The translations under genes and the position numbers were made by a program. From the NCBI GenBank assembly GCA_018671245.1, contig JABHIB010000002.1, forward strand, positions 1-64,000: a DNA stretch of 64,000 bases. The letters run 5' to 3'. The stretch is from an archaeon (GTDB taxonomy: Archaea > Nanobdellota > Nanobdellia > SCGC-AAA011-G17 > PNOQ01). Of the stretch, positions 50,390 through 60,363 are shown piece after piece; position 1 is the first letter of the stretch; each line of letters begins with the position of its first letter. The notes beneath the pieces are model-generated. The model was not told the DNA's origin and ran no database searches. It saw nothing but the letters and a program-made list of their open reading frames with translations.

Positions 50390-50761
50390 TTAAATTTTAG
50401 GTAATGGTTTTGGAGTAAATCCTGTCGGTTCGTATGCAGTTCTACCTCTCACATATTTCTCGAGTAAAACTAAACCTTTTGCAAGATCTTTATTTTCATC
50501 TACCAACTCTCCTATTCTTGATGTTAGTTCTCCAATACGTTTGTCAGATAGTTCAACTTTACCAACATTTTTACTTGCTTCTTCGAATAATCCGACTAGC
50601 GTACTTATTCTTTTATTCAAATCATTGTTTGAGTTAACTATATCTATAGAAATTTTTTGAAGTGTAAGAGTATTCTCAATTAATTTATCAATTTTATTAT
50701 CTTGTTTTGTTGATGTTTTTTTTGGAGTTGCTTTTTTTTTAGTTTTCTTTTTAACAGGCAT
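50390..50761 (-). CDS. Lys-rich coiled-coil protein, cotranscribed with the ATPase N-domain
   Basis: MPVKKKTKKKATPKK tail and heptad-like region; abuts the next gene. Confidence 0.5.
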   Translation of the reverse strand: MPVKKKTKKKATPKKTSTKQDNKIDKLIENTLTLQKISIDIVNSNNDLNKRISTLVGLFEEASKNVGKVELSDKRIGELTSRIGELVDENKDLAKGLVLLEKYVRGRTAYEPTGFTPKPLPKI

Positions 50762-50820
50762 AATAATCGACCTCTTTAGTTTAATAAGTATAATTTAAAG
50801 AAGGAGGTATAAAAAGGTTT

Positions 50821-51747
50821 CTACTTTTTATTCTCTGAAACTTTGCTTTTCAATTTTTCTTCTAGGCCCAATTCTTTTATTAGTTCTTTGTACCTATTTC
50901 TAATTGTAACTTCTGTAACTCCTGCTACGTCCGCTACTTCACGTTGAGTTCTTTTCTCATTATTAATTAATGCCGCTACGTAAAGTGCTGCTGCTGCGAT
51001 TCCAGTTGGTCCACGACCAGAAGTTAATTCTTGTTCTTGAGCTTGTTCTAATATTTCAACTGCTTTACTCTGTGTTTCTGCATTTAATTTTAGAGCTGAA
51101 GAGAATCTTGGTAAATAGTCTACAGGATTACTTGGTAGGATTCTTATTCCTAATTCTCTTGTAATGAATCTGTAAGTTCTTCCTATTTCTTTTTTATCAA
51201 TTCCAGAAGCTATTGCTAGTTCATCTAGTGTTCTCGGAACTTCATGACGTCTACATGCTGCATATAATGCTCCTGCAACAACAGATTCCATTGATCTTCC
51301 TCTAACTAATCCTCTTTGAACTGCATTTCTGTAAATTTCAGAACTATCTTCAATTACTGAATGTGGTAATTTTAAGTATGAGCTAACTCTTTTTAATTCT
51401 GCAAGAGCTAATTTAAGATTTCTTTCAATGGCTGTAGAAATTCTTTGTTGCCATTTTTGAAGTCTCATGTATTTATCTTTAGATTTTCCACCAAGCCTAT
51501 AAATGTCTGCATCTGTACCTATGCTTGTTCCTAAACCTTGGTCGAATTTTGTAACAGTTATTGGAGCTCCAGTTCTTCTTCTTTTACCTGCTTGATCAGA
51601 ATCAAATTCTCTCCATTCTTGGCCCATATCTATCATTTTTTCTTCGATAACTAGACCACAATCTCTACAGATAACTTCTCCACGTTCTTCCTTAACAATT
51701 AGATTTATGCTTGCGCAATCTGGACATTTTTTTATGTATGATGTCAT
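50821..51747 (-). CDS. tfb: Transcription initiation factor IIB
   Basis: CPDC..CRDCGLVIEE zinc ribbon, GQEWREFDSDQ, two cyclin repeats. Confidence 0.97.
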   Translation of the reverse strand: MTSYIKKCPDCASINLIVKEERGEVICRDCGLVIEEKMIDMGQEWREFDSDQAGKRRRTGAPITVTKFDQGLGTSIGTDADIYRLGGKSKDKYMRLQKWQQRISTAIERNLKLALAELKRVSSYLKLPHSVIEDSSEIYRNAVQRGLVRGRSMESVVAGALYAACRRHEVPRTLDELAIASGIDKKEIGRTYRFITRELGIRILPSNPVDYLPRFSSALKLNAETQSKAVEILEQAQEQELTSGRGPTGIAAAALYVAALINNEKRTQREVADVAGVTEVTIRNRYKELIKELGLEEKLKSKVSENKK

Positions 51748-51972
51748 ATATTTTTCACCACCAGTAAAAGGTACTGATATGTTTTATAAGGTTTTCTCTC
51801 AAAATTGATTTATAAAGCTTTCTATTTGTGTAAAATTAGTTATTTTCATCTATTAAATATTTTATCTTTGAAACTAGATTTTTTCGGTTTTCTTCAGGAG
51901 TTCGAATTATCAAGATGATCCTATCTATTGTATAAATTACATCTATATCATATTCTTCATTCTGAAAATGTT

Positions 51973-52389
51973 TTATTTATCGTGATCTATTTTCTTTTTA
52001 TTGCTTTCTTTCGGGGTGATTGTTGAATGTCCGCTAACTAGATTTGTTATTGATTTTCTCCAGATGAATACTACAATCATTGTGATTGTTAAATATATCA
52101 TTGCTTGCGGTGCAAAATAAGATGATTTATTTGTGTCTTCAAGTATTGGTGGAATTATATATATGATCTCGTCAAGTATCATTCCTATTACGATTGCAAA
52201 TGGATAAAATATTTTCTTGTGAAATTCGTAGTTTATAATCGTTAAAATTACTAATGCTATAATCCCTGTATATATGTGGTGATAAGAATCTGCATATATC
52301 CAACTATCTGTCGGAATTAATAATAAAGATAGTCTAGTTATAAGAACAGTTAAAATAATAATTAAAAAAAATTTATTTTCTCTTTTCAT
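51973..52389 (-). CDS. Multi-TM membrane protein
   Basis: Intact hydrophobic ORF. Confidence 0.5.
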   Translation of the reverse strand: MKRENKFFLIIILTVLITRLSLLLIPTDSWIYADSYHHIYTGIIALVILTIINYEFHKKIFYPFAIVIGMILDEIIYIIPPILEDTNKSSYFAPQAMIYLTITMIVVFIWRKSITNLVSGHSTITPKESNKKKIDHDK

Positions 52390-52420
52390 AAATATTAAAC
52401 AAAGTTAAGAATTTATAAAA

Positions 52421-52804
52421 TTATTCTTTGATAAGAACTGCATTTATACTTCCTTCTTGTCCAGGTCTAGAAGTTATTCTTGCCTTACCTTTTGTTGTTT
52501 CAACTATAGCACCTTTAGTTAGGATATTTCTTCTAACATAGTGTCTATTAGCATCACTTTCAATAACACTTTCTATTTTTATCTTAGAGAATTTTTTTGT
52601 TTTTTGATCATAAAGATTGACAGTATCTGCAACCAGTAATATCTCTTTCTTCTTACCAGACATTGTTCTTAGAGATCTTCTTTTTTTCTCTCCAACCTTT
52701 GTTAATGTTGGTTGTCTACCTAGTTCATACTGTTTTTTCTTTTTAAGAGGAATGTATCTGCTACCAGATGCTTTCTTCTTTGAACGATCTTGTGAGATTG
52801 CCAT
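52421..52804 (-). CDS. rps8e: 30S ribosomal protein S8e
   Basis: KKKQYELGRQPTLTKVGEKKRRSLRTMSGKKK...SRPGQEGSINAVLI. Confidence 0.93.
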   Translation of the reverse strand: MAISQDRSKKKASGSRYIPLKKKKQYELGRQPTLTKVGEKKRRSLRTMSGKKKEILLVADTVNLYDQKTKKFSKIKIESVIESDANRHYVRRNILTKGAIVETTKGKARITSRPGQEGSINAVLIKE

Positions 52805-52919
52805 GTTGTTTTTGAGTATATTGTCTATTTAAAAAGTTTTCTACAATTCTTTTTTCCGATAGTTTTTTAAATGAGTAGATAGTGTTTTGATTTAAATTTA
52901 ACTTGGGGGTTATATAACA

Positions 52920-53144
52920 ATGGTAACAGACAGACCTTTTGATGCATTAAACGATGCAAAAGACAAAAGAGCAATATTAGAATTAAAAAACGGAAAGCAA
53001 TTGGTTGGAACACTTAAAGCGTTTGATCAACATATAAACTTGGTTTTAGAAGACACAGAAGAAAGAGTAAATGGCGAAGCAACTAGAAAGTTAGGGACTG
53101 TTTTCGTTAGAGGCGACACAATTATATTAATTTCTGCGGAGTAA
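52920..53144 (+). CDS. Sm-like archaeal protein (Lsm)
   Basis: RPFDALNDAKDKRAILELKNGKQLVGTLKAFDQHINLVL...FVRGDTIILIS. Confidence 0.95.
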   Translation: MVTDRPFDALNDAKDKRAILELKNGKQLVGTLKAFDQHINLVLEDTEERVNGEATRKLGTVFVRGDTIILISAE

Positions 53145-53148
53145 GAAA

Positions 53149-53337
53149 ATGACAAAAGGAACACCATCTATGGGAAAAAAGTCTGGTAAGAAGAACTTTA
53201 TGAGATGTAGAAGGTGTGGAAAACCCGCATACCATTTAAGGAAAAAAAGATGTTCTAGCTGTGGATTTGGTAACAGTGCAAAATTAAGATTCTTTAATTG
53301 GATGAAAAATAGTAAAAAGAAGAGTTGTAAAAAATAA
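53149..53337 (+). CDS. rpl37e: 50S ribosomal protein L37e
   Basis: GTPSMGKKSGKKNFMRCRRCGKPAYHLRKKRCSSCGFG. Confidence 0.95.
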   Translation: MTKGTPSMGKKSGKKNFMRCRRCGKPAYHLRKKRCSSCGFGNSAKLRFFNWMKNSKKKSCKK

Positions 53338-53350
53338 AATATTATCTTTT

Positions 53351-53959
53351 TTAAAACGGTAAGATTCTAAAAGATAGTAATAAAAGTATTAGTGCAACTG
53401 CTGTTGTTATACTGTATATTTTCTTATCCCATCTAAGGATTTTTGATCCATCTAGATTTCCGAATGGAATCATATTAAATAATGCTAACCATGAATTGAT
53501 TAGCAAACCATATTTTGATAGCATTGGAAGTATTGAAAGATTTAGTAGTAATAAAAAGAATAGTGCTATAATTATATTTGTTATAGGTCCTGCTAGACTT
53601 ATTTTCCCATTTCTTTCTCTATTAATAACTCCTCTAATCATTACTGCTCCTGGTGCTGCAAATACAAAACCAAAAAAGCTCATGAATATTGCTAGAATTA
53701 ACATCTTGTCAAATGCTCTGAATTCCGCATAACAGTGATATCTTTGTGCAACATATTTGTGCGCTATTTCGTGAGCTAGAAATCCTAAACCTACCGTTAA
53801 TGCTGATACTATGACCATAGTTAGTAAATTTGGACTGAAGATCCCAGAAATGCCTCCAGATAGAACTATTCCAAATGCTAAAGATATTGCTACCCATGCT
53901 TTGAATAAATGTTCACGCTCTATTTTGCTGAATTTCATGGTGTAATTCTCGAATGACAA
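53351..53959 (-). CDS. Site-2-protease-like (M50) membrane metalloprotease
   Basis: FLAHEIAHKYVAQ (HExxH), LFNMIPFGNLDGSKIL. Confidence 0.88.
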   Translation of the reverse strand: MSFENYTMKFSKIEREHLFKAWVAISLAFGIVLSGGISGIFSPNLLTMVIVSALTVGLGFLAHEIAHKYVAQRYHCYAEFRAFDKMLILAIFMSFFGFVFAAPGAVMIRGVINRERNGKISLAGPITNIIIALFFLLLLNLSILPMLSKYGLLINSWLALFNMIPFGNLDGSKILRWDKKIYSITTAVALILLLLSFRILPF

Positions 53960-53991
53960 ACTTTATAAAGGTTTAGCTGGAACGAATTGTT

Positions 53992-54327
53992 ATGGAAGGA
54001 CTAAAAAAATTATTGGTTAGCGGATGTTTAGCAGGAAGTCTTTGTTTAGCTGGACCTACAGAAGCAAATAAATACAGTGCACCTGATAGTGTTAGTGTTG
54101 AGTCTAGTTTAGTTGATAGTACCTGTGTTGATCATCCTGATTTTTGTAGTTTCTTTGATTACAACAGAATTTCTTATGATGTTAATTATGATCCTTCTCT
54201 TGAACAATTTGAGGAAGCTGGAATGATAATGAATAGTGAATTAGTAAAAAAGCTTAATGATGATTTTGAATTAATCCTCGAATCTAATCCTGGCAAGGTA
54301 AGTGTTGGGCTAAGGTATAAATTCTAA
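53992..54327 (+). CDS. Small secreted hypothetical protein
   Basis: Signal-like N-terminus LLVSGCLAGSLCLAG. Confidence 0.45.
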   Translation: MEGLKKLLVSGCLAGSLCLAGPTEANKYSAPDSVSVESSLVDSTCVDHPDFCSFFDYNRISYDVNYDPSLEQFEEAGMIMNSELVKKLNDDFELILESNPGKVSVGLRYKF

Positions 54328-54347
54328 TTTTTTTTAAATAACAAAAA

Positions 54348-54355
54348 TTTTATAA
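54348..54355 (+). promoter_or_regulatory. TATA-like element of EF-2 gene
   Basis: ttttataaag about 25-30 nt upstream of ATG 54380. Confidence 0.5.
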
Positions 54356-54379
54356 AGGGCTTAGTAGTTCTTTTTTCTT

Positions 54380-56539
54380 ATGGCAGACATATCTATTGAA
54401 AAAATGAGAAAAGTGGCAGAGGATCCTAAATTTATCAGGAACATTGCTATTGCGGCGCATATCGATCACGGTAAAACAACTTTTTCTGATAATTTATTGG
54501 CTGGTGCTGGTATGCTTTCAGAAGATTTAGCTGGTTCTCAAAGAGCTTTAGATTTTCATGATGATGAGACAGAAAGAGGTATTACTATTGATTCTGCTAA
54601 TGTTAGTATGATTCACAAAGTTAGTGATAAAGATTATTTAATTAATTTAATTGATACTCCTGGACATGTTGATTTTGGAGGAGATGTTACTAGGGCTATG
54701 AGAGCTGTTGATGGTGCAGTTGTTTTATGTTGTGCTGTTGAAGGGATCATGCCTCAGACTGAAACTGTTTTGAAACAAGCTCTTAAGGAGATGGTTCGAC
54801 CGGTTTTGTTCATTAATAAAGTTGATAGACTGATAAAAGAAGTAAAGTTAACTCCTGAAGCTATGCAGGAAAAATTTATGCAAATAGTTACAGACATTAA
54901 TAAATTCATTTTCAATTATGCACCTGAAGAATTTAAAGAAAAATGGCAGGTTAGTATAAATGATGGTAGTGTTGCATTTGGTTCAGCATTCCATAATTGG
55001 GGAATTAGTGTTCCTTACATGAAAAAACATAACATTTCATTTAAAGATATTATTACTGCTTATGATGATGATAATCATAAGGAATTAGCAAAGAAAGCTC
55101 CAATACACGAAGTGGTATTAGATATGACTGTAGAGCATCACAATAATCCTATGATAGCTCAAGCTTATCGTATTCCAAAAATCTGGCATGGAGATAAAGA
55201 TTCAGAATTAGGAAAATCGTTAATTAATTGTGACCCTAATGGTCCGGTTGCTTTTGTTGTAACTAAAGTTGTTGTGGATAAACATGCTGGAGAGATTGCA
55301 GCAGGTCGTTTATTTTCTGGAACTTTGAAACAAGGAGATAGTGTATATCTTAATGCTGGAAAGAAACAGGTTAGATTACAGCAAGTTTCTGTTTACAAGG
55401 GTGCACAAAGAACTGCATTAGAATCAATTCCTGCAGGAAATATTGTAGGGTTAGTTGGATTGAAAGATACGTTTGCTGGAGAGACTATTTCTTCAGAACC
55501 TATAGAACCATTCGAGGCTATTAAACACATTTTTGAACCGGTTATTACTAAATCTATCGAGCCAAAAAGGGCTGCAGACTTACCTAAACTTATTGAAGTT
55601 CTGAAGCAAGTTGCTAAAGAAGATCCGAGTATTCAAGTTAATATTAATGAAGATACTGGTGAGAATTTAATGAGTGGAATGGGAGAATTACACTTAGAAA
55701 TTATTGAAAATAGAATTAAAACTGAGAAGAATATGGATGTTATCACCTCTCCTCCAATTGTTTCTTACAGAGAAACAGTTAATAGAGAGAGTCAGATTAT
55801 GGAAGGAAAAAGTCCTAACAAACATAATAAATTCTTCATATCTGTTGAACCTCTATCTGATGATATATATGGTGCAATAAAATCTGGTGATTTACCAGAA
55901 TTAAGAATTAAGAAAAAGCATACTGATATTGTTGAAAAACTTGTTGATCTTGGAGTTGCTTCTAAAGAAGCTAAGAAGTGGAGAGAGTTGTACAAGGGAA
56001 ACGCATTAGTTGATAATACAAGAGGTATTGTTTACATCAATGAAGTTATTGAGATGATTATGGATGCTTTTGAGCAAGTTATTGATGCGGGCCCTCTAGC
56101 AAGAGAGAACTGCGGTAAAATGCTTGTTAGAATAAATGATATGAAACTTCACGAGGATACTATTCACAGAGGTCCTGCCCAGGTTTATCCTGCTATTCGT
56201 GAGTCCATAAAGGGTGCGATGGAAAACGGTGGATCTTTCTTATTAGAACCTATTCAAGAGATTCAAATTGAGAGTCCTGCAGATTATCTTGGTGATTTAT
56301 CTGCTTTAGTTCAGAATAAGCGTGGTCAGTTGATTAATGTTGATCAAAAAGGTGAACACATCACTGTTAAGGCTAAATTACCTGTTGGTGAAATGTTTGG
56401 ATTAGCTTCAGATTTAAGATCAGCAACATCCGGTAAGGGAAGTTACTTTATTGTAGATCAGAGCTTTGAGAAATTACCAGCTAACTTACAACCTAAGATT
56501 GTGACTCAAATAAGAGAGAGAAAAGGTTTAAGGGTTTAA
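54380..56539 (+). CDS. fusA: Elongation factor 2
   Basis: AAHIDHGKTTFSDNLL, DTPGHVDFGGDV, NKVDRL. Confidence 0.97.
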   Translation: MADISIEKMRKVAEDPKFIRNIAIAAHIDHGKTTFSDNLLAGAGMLSEDLAGSQRALDFHDDETERGITIDSANVSMIHKVSDKDYLINLIDTPGHVDFGGDVTRAMRAVDGAVVLCCAVEGIMPQTETVLKQALKEMVRPVLFINKVDRLIKEVKLTPEAMQEKFMQIVTDINKFIFNYAPEEFKEKWQVSINDGSVAFGSAFHNWGISVPYMKKHNISFKDIITAYDDDNHKELAKKAPIHEVVLDMTVEHHNNPMIAQAYRIPKIWHGDKDSELGKSLINCDPNGPVAFVVTKVVVDKHAGEIAAGRLFSGTLKQGDSVYLNAGKKQVRLQQVSVYKGAQRTALESIPAGNIVGLVGLKDTFAGETISSEPIEPFEAIKHIFEPVITKSIEPKRAADLPKLIEVLKQVAKEDPSIQVNINEDTGENLMSGMGELHLEIIENRIKTEKNMDVITSPPIVSYRETVNRESQIMEGKSPNKHNKFFISVEPLSDDIYGAIKSGDLPELRIKKKHTDIVEKLVDLGVASKEAKKWRELYKGNALVDNTRGIVYINEVIEMIMDAFEQVIDAGPLARENCGKMLVRINDMKLHEDTIHRGPAQVYPAIRESIKGAMENGGSFLLEPIQEIQIESPADYLGDLSALVQNKRGQLINVDQKGEHITVKAKLPVGEMFGLASDLRSATSGKGSYFIVDQSFEKLPANLQPKIVTQIRERKGLRV

Positions 56540-56542
56540 TTT

Positions 56543-56953
56543 TTAGAGCAGAACTGCCAGCATTACAATAGCGCCGAATATAATACCTGCGAAAACTTGT
56601 AGTGTTGTATGTCCTTCTCTTTTTAATTGTTCTACCAGAGTCTCGTTAGGATATAATTTTTTGAATATTTTCTTTTGTTTTTCAACTTCTAATCTAACTC
56701 CTAAGGAATCTCTTATTACTATTGCACTGAAAGCTATAGTTACTAAAGTTAACATAGAAAGTTTTTCTGTCAATAACATCGCCGTACTTAGTGCCGATAC
56801 GAATGAGGAGTGTGAACTAGGCATTCCACCATCAACAAATAGTTGAGATAGGGATAGTTTTCTTGTTTTAATTATTTCTGTAATTGTTTTTATTGTTTGA
56901 GGGATAAATGTTGCTAAAATTAATCCTATGAATATCTTGTAAAATATTTCCAT
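56543..56953 (-). CDS. Divergent PAP2 family protein (DUF212)
   Basis: GGMPSSHSSFVSALSTA; RDSLGVRLEVEKQ; GHTTLQVFAG. Confidence 0.85.
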   Translation of the reverse strand: MEIFYKIFIGLILATFIPQTIKTITEIIKTRKLSLSQLFVDGGMPSSHSSFVSALSTAMLLTEKLSMLTLVTIAFSAIVIRDSLGVRLEVEKQKKIFKKLYPNETLVEQLKREGHTTLQVFAGIIFGAIVMLAVLL

Positions 56954-57020
56954 ATTGATAAATTAATAATTCGATTTATAAGTTTATTCGTGATTATTAT
57001 TTTTTTGACTGTTTTCGTAG

Positions 57021-57030
57021 AATTTATAAG
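57021..57030 (+). promoter_or_regulatory. TATA-like element of the 57052-62390 operon
   Basis: aatttataag about 25 nt before ATG 57052. Confidence 0.5.
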
Positions 57031-57051
57031 ATTATCTTACTTTCTTAATTT

Positions 57052-58050
57052 ATGGAAAAACTTCAAACTCAAGTGTATAATGATCTGATGGAGGATCCAA
57101 TATCTAAATTATTAATTGATTATTATGTGAATGTTCAAGTAAATGGAGTTAATAGTTCGGAACTTCCTAGATTTAGTGAAATATCTTCTAAAAATAATAA
57201 AAGTTGTGGGATATCTATTAATAATATATTTATGTTAAGATCTATTAAGGCTATGAGAGATATAATTGGAGGAGATACAATCTCTTATCAAGATGTTTGT
57301 TATCCTTATGAGGATTTGCCTTATGATTCTACTTGGACTTCTCTCTCCAGACTAGAAGAATGGTTTATGTCTGATCAGGGAACTTATGAACAAGGAGTTT
57401 CTGGAAAAGACGGAATTTTGTTTGCATTTGATTCTTGGATAAATGGAAAGGATGAGCTTATTGAAGTTAATGATAGTGCAAGAATTTATCATAATAAACT
57501 TGTAGGGGGAGAACCTAGGTCTGAATTTATGACACTAATGTTGAATTTATTCAGATATGATATGAAATCAACTTTATCTGAATTAGTTCATTCAAAGGGT
57601 GTCGGATCAGGGACTACTTCACAAGTATCGGAAATGGCCTTTGGTGCAATGTTAGCTGGTCCAACTATAAATGCTAGAACTTATAGATTAAGGAATACTA
57701 AGATTTCTCAAACTCTTGATGTTGGACATTTCATGGTTTATAATGTTGGTCTCACAGAAAAGCTAGTCGATGAGATGGTGTCTGAAAATTTTGATTTTAA
57801 TGCTATTTATGATCCAAAAAATAGAGTTGTTGATATTGTAGAAGATTGGAAAATTTGTTTTGATAAAGTTAGAAACCACTGTAATTCATTATATAGATCT
57901 CCTCGAGATTTGTTAGATTTATCAAGAACTTTGATTTATGCAGAACAAAAAGATGGTGAAAAAATTATAAGATGTAATTTCAAACCAGTTTCGCCAGAAT
58001 ATGATGAAAATATTACTTCTTATCTAGGAGTTACTCAGAATGGGAAATAA
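57052..58050 (+). CDS. Protein of unknown function, first gene of the operon
   Basis: Long intact ORF, overlaps next gene by 11 nt; no recognised motif. Confidence 0.7.
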   Translation: MEKLQTQVYNDLMEDPISKLLIDYYVNVQVNGVNSSELPRFSEISSKNNKSCGISINNIFMLRSIKAMRDIIGGDTISYQDVCYPYEDLPYDSTWTSLSRLEEWFMSDQGTYEQGVSGKDGILFAFDSWINGKDELIEVNDSARIYHNKLVGGEPRSEFMTLMLNLFRYDMKSTLSELVHSKGVGSGTTSQVSEMAFGAMLAGPTINARTYRLRNTKISQTLDVGHFMVYNVGLTEKLVDEMVSENFDFNAIYDPKNRVVDIVEDWKICFDKVRNHCNSLYRSPRDLLDLSRTLIYAEQKDGEKIIRCNFKPVSPEYDENITSYLGVTQNGK

Positions 58051-59158
58051 TAGAATATTAAATACATTAGATGATGCAAAAAGACTAAGTGCTGAATATA
58101 ATATACCTCTAACTGATATTATTTTGATAGGATTAAATATCGAAGGGGCTTATGATTCATCAATTGTTTCAGATAGGATGAGATTCAATATGGTCCCAGA
58201 TAATAGTGGAGGAAATGAGTTTTATTTCGCATTAACTAATACTAAAGATTCGAGATGGAAGATTAATGGTGGTGAACTTTCATTTAATGGTGAAAGGATA
58301 GGAAAAGTAGGAAATACTGAAGAAGATACTTGCGATAATACTTATTGGAGAAGATTTATTTCTTTAGGTGGAAAAAATTGTGGAACTGAATTGACTATAA
58401 ATTCAAATTCTAGAAGTTTTTGTTCTGGTTGTGAATTCTGTGGCACATATAATCTTAGTCCAGAGGATCAAGATGAAAAAGATTTATCTAATCCTGATAA
58501 ATTAAGAAGAAAATTGGATAATATCTTGTTAGAGAATGATATTGTAGATTTATCTAACTTGCATGAAATTGGAGTCGTAACTGGATGTTTTCCTAATGAA
58601 AATTTAACCTTACAACATCTTAATATGTTACATGATGTTTTGAGAGGAGATTATGATTTTTCTGGCGAATTGAAATATGTTGGTTCACAGATACAGTCTA
58701 GGGAGGCTTTAGAAAATTTAGTATCTCACGGACCGACTGGAATCTCTCAAACTGTTGAATGTTTTGAAAGGAGAGATATATTATTGCAACCAAAAAAACA
58801 ATTGTCTTTAGATTTTGCAAGGGAAATACTTGATAATGCTAAAGATTTAGGAATTAATACAACTTTATTATATATTATGGGACTTGATAAGTTATCTACT
58901 TTTGAAAATGAGATGAAATTATTTGTTCCATATCTAACTAAAATGCCAGTTATTAATACCTTGCAAGAATATGTTGAGGGGCAGAGTGATTTAAGAGTTC
59001 CAGAAGCAAGATCTATGGAATATTATTTAAAAGCTAGAAAGATAATGGAAGAAATCTGTGAACCTTTAGGTTTTAAACCTAATGTGTGGGAAAATTATAG
59101 AGGGCTATGGTTTACTGAATATTCTAAGGAGGGGTTAGAAAATGTCATCAGAATTTAA
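58040..59158 (+). CDS. Radical-SAM-like protein with CX2CX2C motif
   Basis: RSFCSGCEFCGTY; EIGVVTGCFPNENLTLQHLNML; alternating alpha/beta TIM-barrel-like sequence. Confidence 0.6.
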   Translation: MGNNRILNTLDDAKRLSAEYNIPLTDIILIGLNIEGAYDSSIVSDRMRFNMVPDNSGGNEFYFALTNTKDSRWKINGGELSFNGERIGKVGNTEEDTCDNTYWRRFISLGGKNCGTELTINSNSRSFCSGCEFCGTYNLSPEDQDEKDLSNPDKLRRKLDNILLENDIVDLSNLHEIGVVTGCFPNENLTLQHLNMLHDVLRGDYDFSGELKYVGSQIQSREALENLVSHGPTGISQTVECFERRDILLQPKKQLSLDFAREILDNAKDLGINTTLLYIMGLDKLSTFENEMKLFVPYLTKMPVINTLQEYVEGQSDLRVPEARSMEYYLKARKIMEEICEPLGFKPNVWENYRGLWFTEYSKEGLENVIRI

Positions 59159-60356
59159 TAGTTTATCAATTTCTGGCCATGATCCTTCTGATGAAGTCCA
59201 TAAAAGTCTTAAGAAAAATGGAGTGAATTTTGCAACAGGATTACCTTGTGGAATATTAAGATATTTTATGCATAATCTTACAAATGATTCAGAGATATTA
59301 CATATGCCAGGATTAAATGAACCTGAAACAATTGGTATTGCAACAGGAGCATGGCTTGCTGGAAAAACTCCTGCAATTTATATGCAAAATTCTGGAATGT
59401 TGAAATCTGTGAATGACATTGCAGGATTAATGATGGCTAGTAAGGCACCTTCAATAATTCTTGCAACTTATAGAGGATGTTCTGGAGATAATGCTACTCA
59501 ACATCAGATCACTGGTAGCATTACAAAACCTACTCTTGATGCATTAGGGTTGGAGTATCATGAATTAAGCGATGACAATATTTCAGGTACGATTGATGAT
59601 TGTTTCAATTTTATGGATGAAAGTGGATTTCCTGCAGTGTTATTAGTTAAAAGAGGGTGGTCTAATACAGAGGTTTTGAAAGATGTTTCTTTATATGCTG
59701 AAGAATTGAGAGATGAACTTAATTATCCTGTTGATCCTACTCTTGCAGTAGATAATGCCCTTTCAAAAATTATAGATTATAGAGATGGTAATATCCTTGA
59801 TAGGGATAGATCTCTTGATTCAATGTTTGAAGTTATAGGGAGAGATTCTGCAGTTTTTTCGTCTACTGGAATTATGAGTAGGTATATTTTTGAGAATTTT
59901 GATAGTCCGAATCAATTTTATAATTGTGGTGGTTTTGGTCAGACCTCAGTTATAGGGTCAGGATTTGCAGCGTCTAGAAAAGATGTGAATACTATTGCTA
60001 TTGATGGAGATTCAAGTTTACTTACTAATTTTGGCGCATTAGTCACTAATGGTAATCTGGGAACTTCAAATTTTACTCACATTGTTGTCGATAATGCAGC
60101 ATATGGTTCATGTTCAGAAGAAAAATCATTATCATTATCTGCCAATATCCCTCTGGTTGCTGCTATTCAAGATTATAAGAATGTGTTTCTTGTAGATTCT
60201 GCAGTTGGCATTCAAAAATCAATAGAATTGAGTTCGAACTTTAATGGACCAAATTTAATATATCTTAATATTAAGTTGGGTGGACCTAGGAATCCAAAAC
60301 GACCGTTAGATATGGACATTACTGCGAGGAGATTTAAAGAGTATTTCTCACAATAG
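59142..60356 (+). CDS. TPP-dependent decarboxylase, phosphonopyruvate/sulfopyruvate-decarboxylase-like
   Basis: GLPCGILR...GLNEPETIGIATGAWLAGKTPAIYMQNSGMLKSVNDIAGL; QHQITGSIT; IDGDSSLLTNFGALVTNGNLGTSNFTHIVVDNAAYGSC. Confidence 0.85.
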   Translation: MSSEFNSLSISGHDPSDEVHKSLKKNGVNFATGLPCGILRYFMHNLTNDSEILHMPGLNEPETIGIATGAWLAGKTPAIYMQNSGMLKSVNDIAGLMMASKAPSIILATYRGCSGDNATQHQITGSITKPTLDALGLEYHELSDDNISGTIDDCFNFMDESGFPAVLLVKRGWSNTEVLKDVSLYAEELRDELNYPVDPTLAVDNALSKIIDYRDGNILDRDRSLDSMFEVIGRDSAVFSSTGIMSRYIFENFDSPNQFYNCGGFGQTSVIGSGFAASRKDVNTIAIDGDSSLLTNFGALVTNGNLGTSNFTHIVVDNAAYGSCSEEKSLSLSANIPLVAAIQDYKNVFLVDSAVGIQKSIELSSNFNGPNLIYLNIKLGGPRNPKRPLDMDITARRFKEYFSQ

Positions 60357-60363
60357 GGTTTTA

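Noticed and set aside
51838-51975. Minus-strand open stretch ...NEEYDIDVIYTIDRIILIIRTPEENRKNLVSKIKYLIDENN*
   Set aside because: Protein-like, but no ATG/GTG/TTG start in frame after the upstream in-frame stop; could be a decayed or frameshifted ORF, not enough to call.
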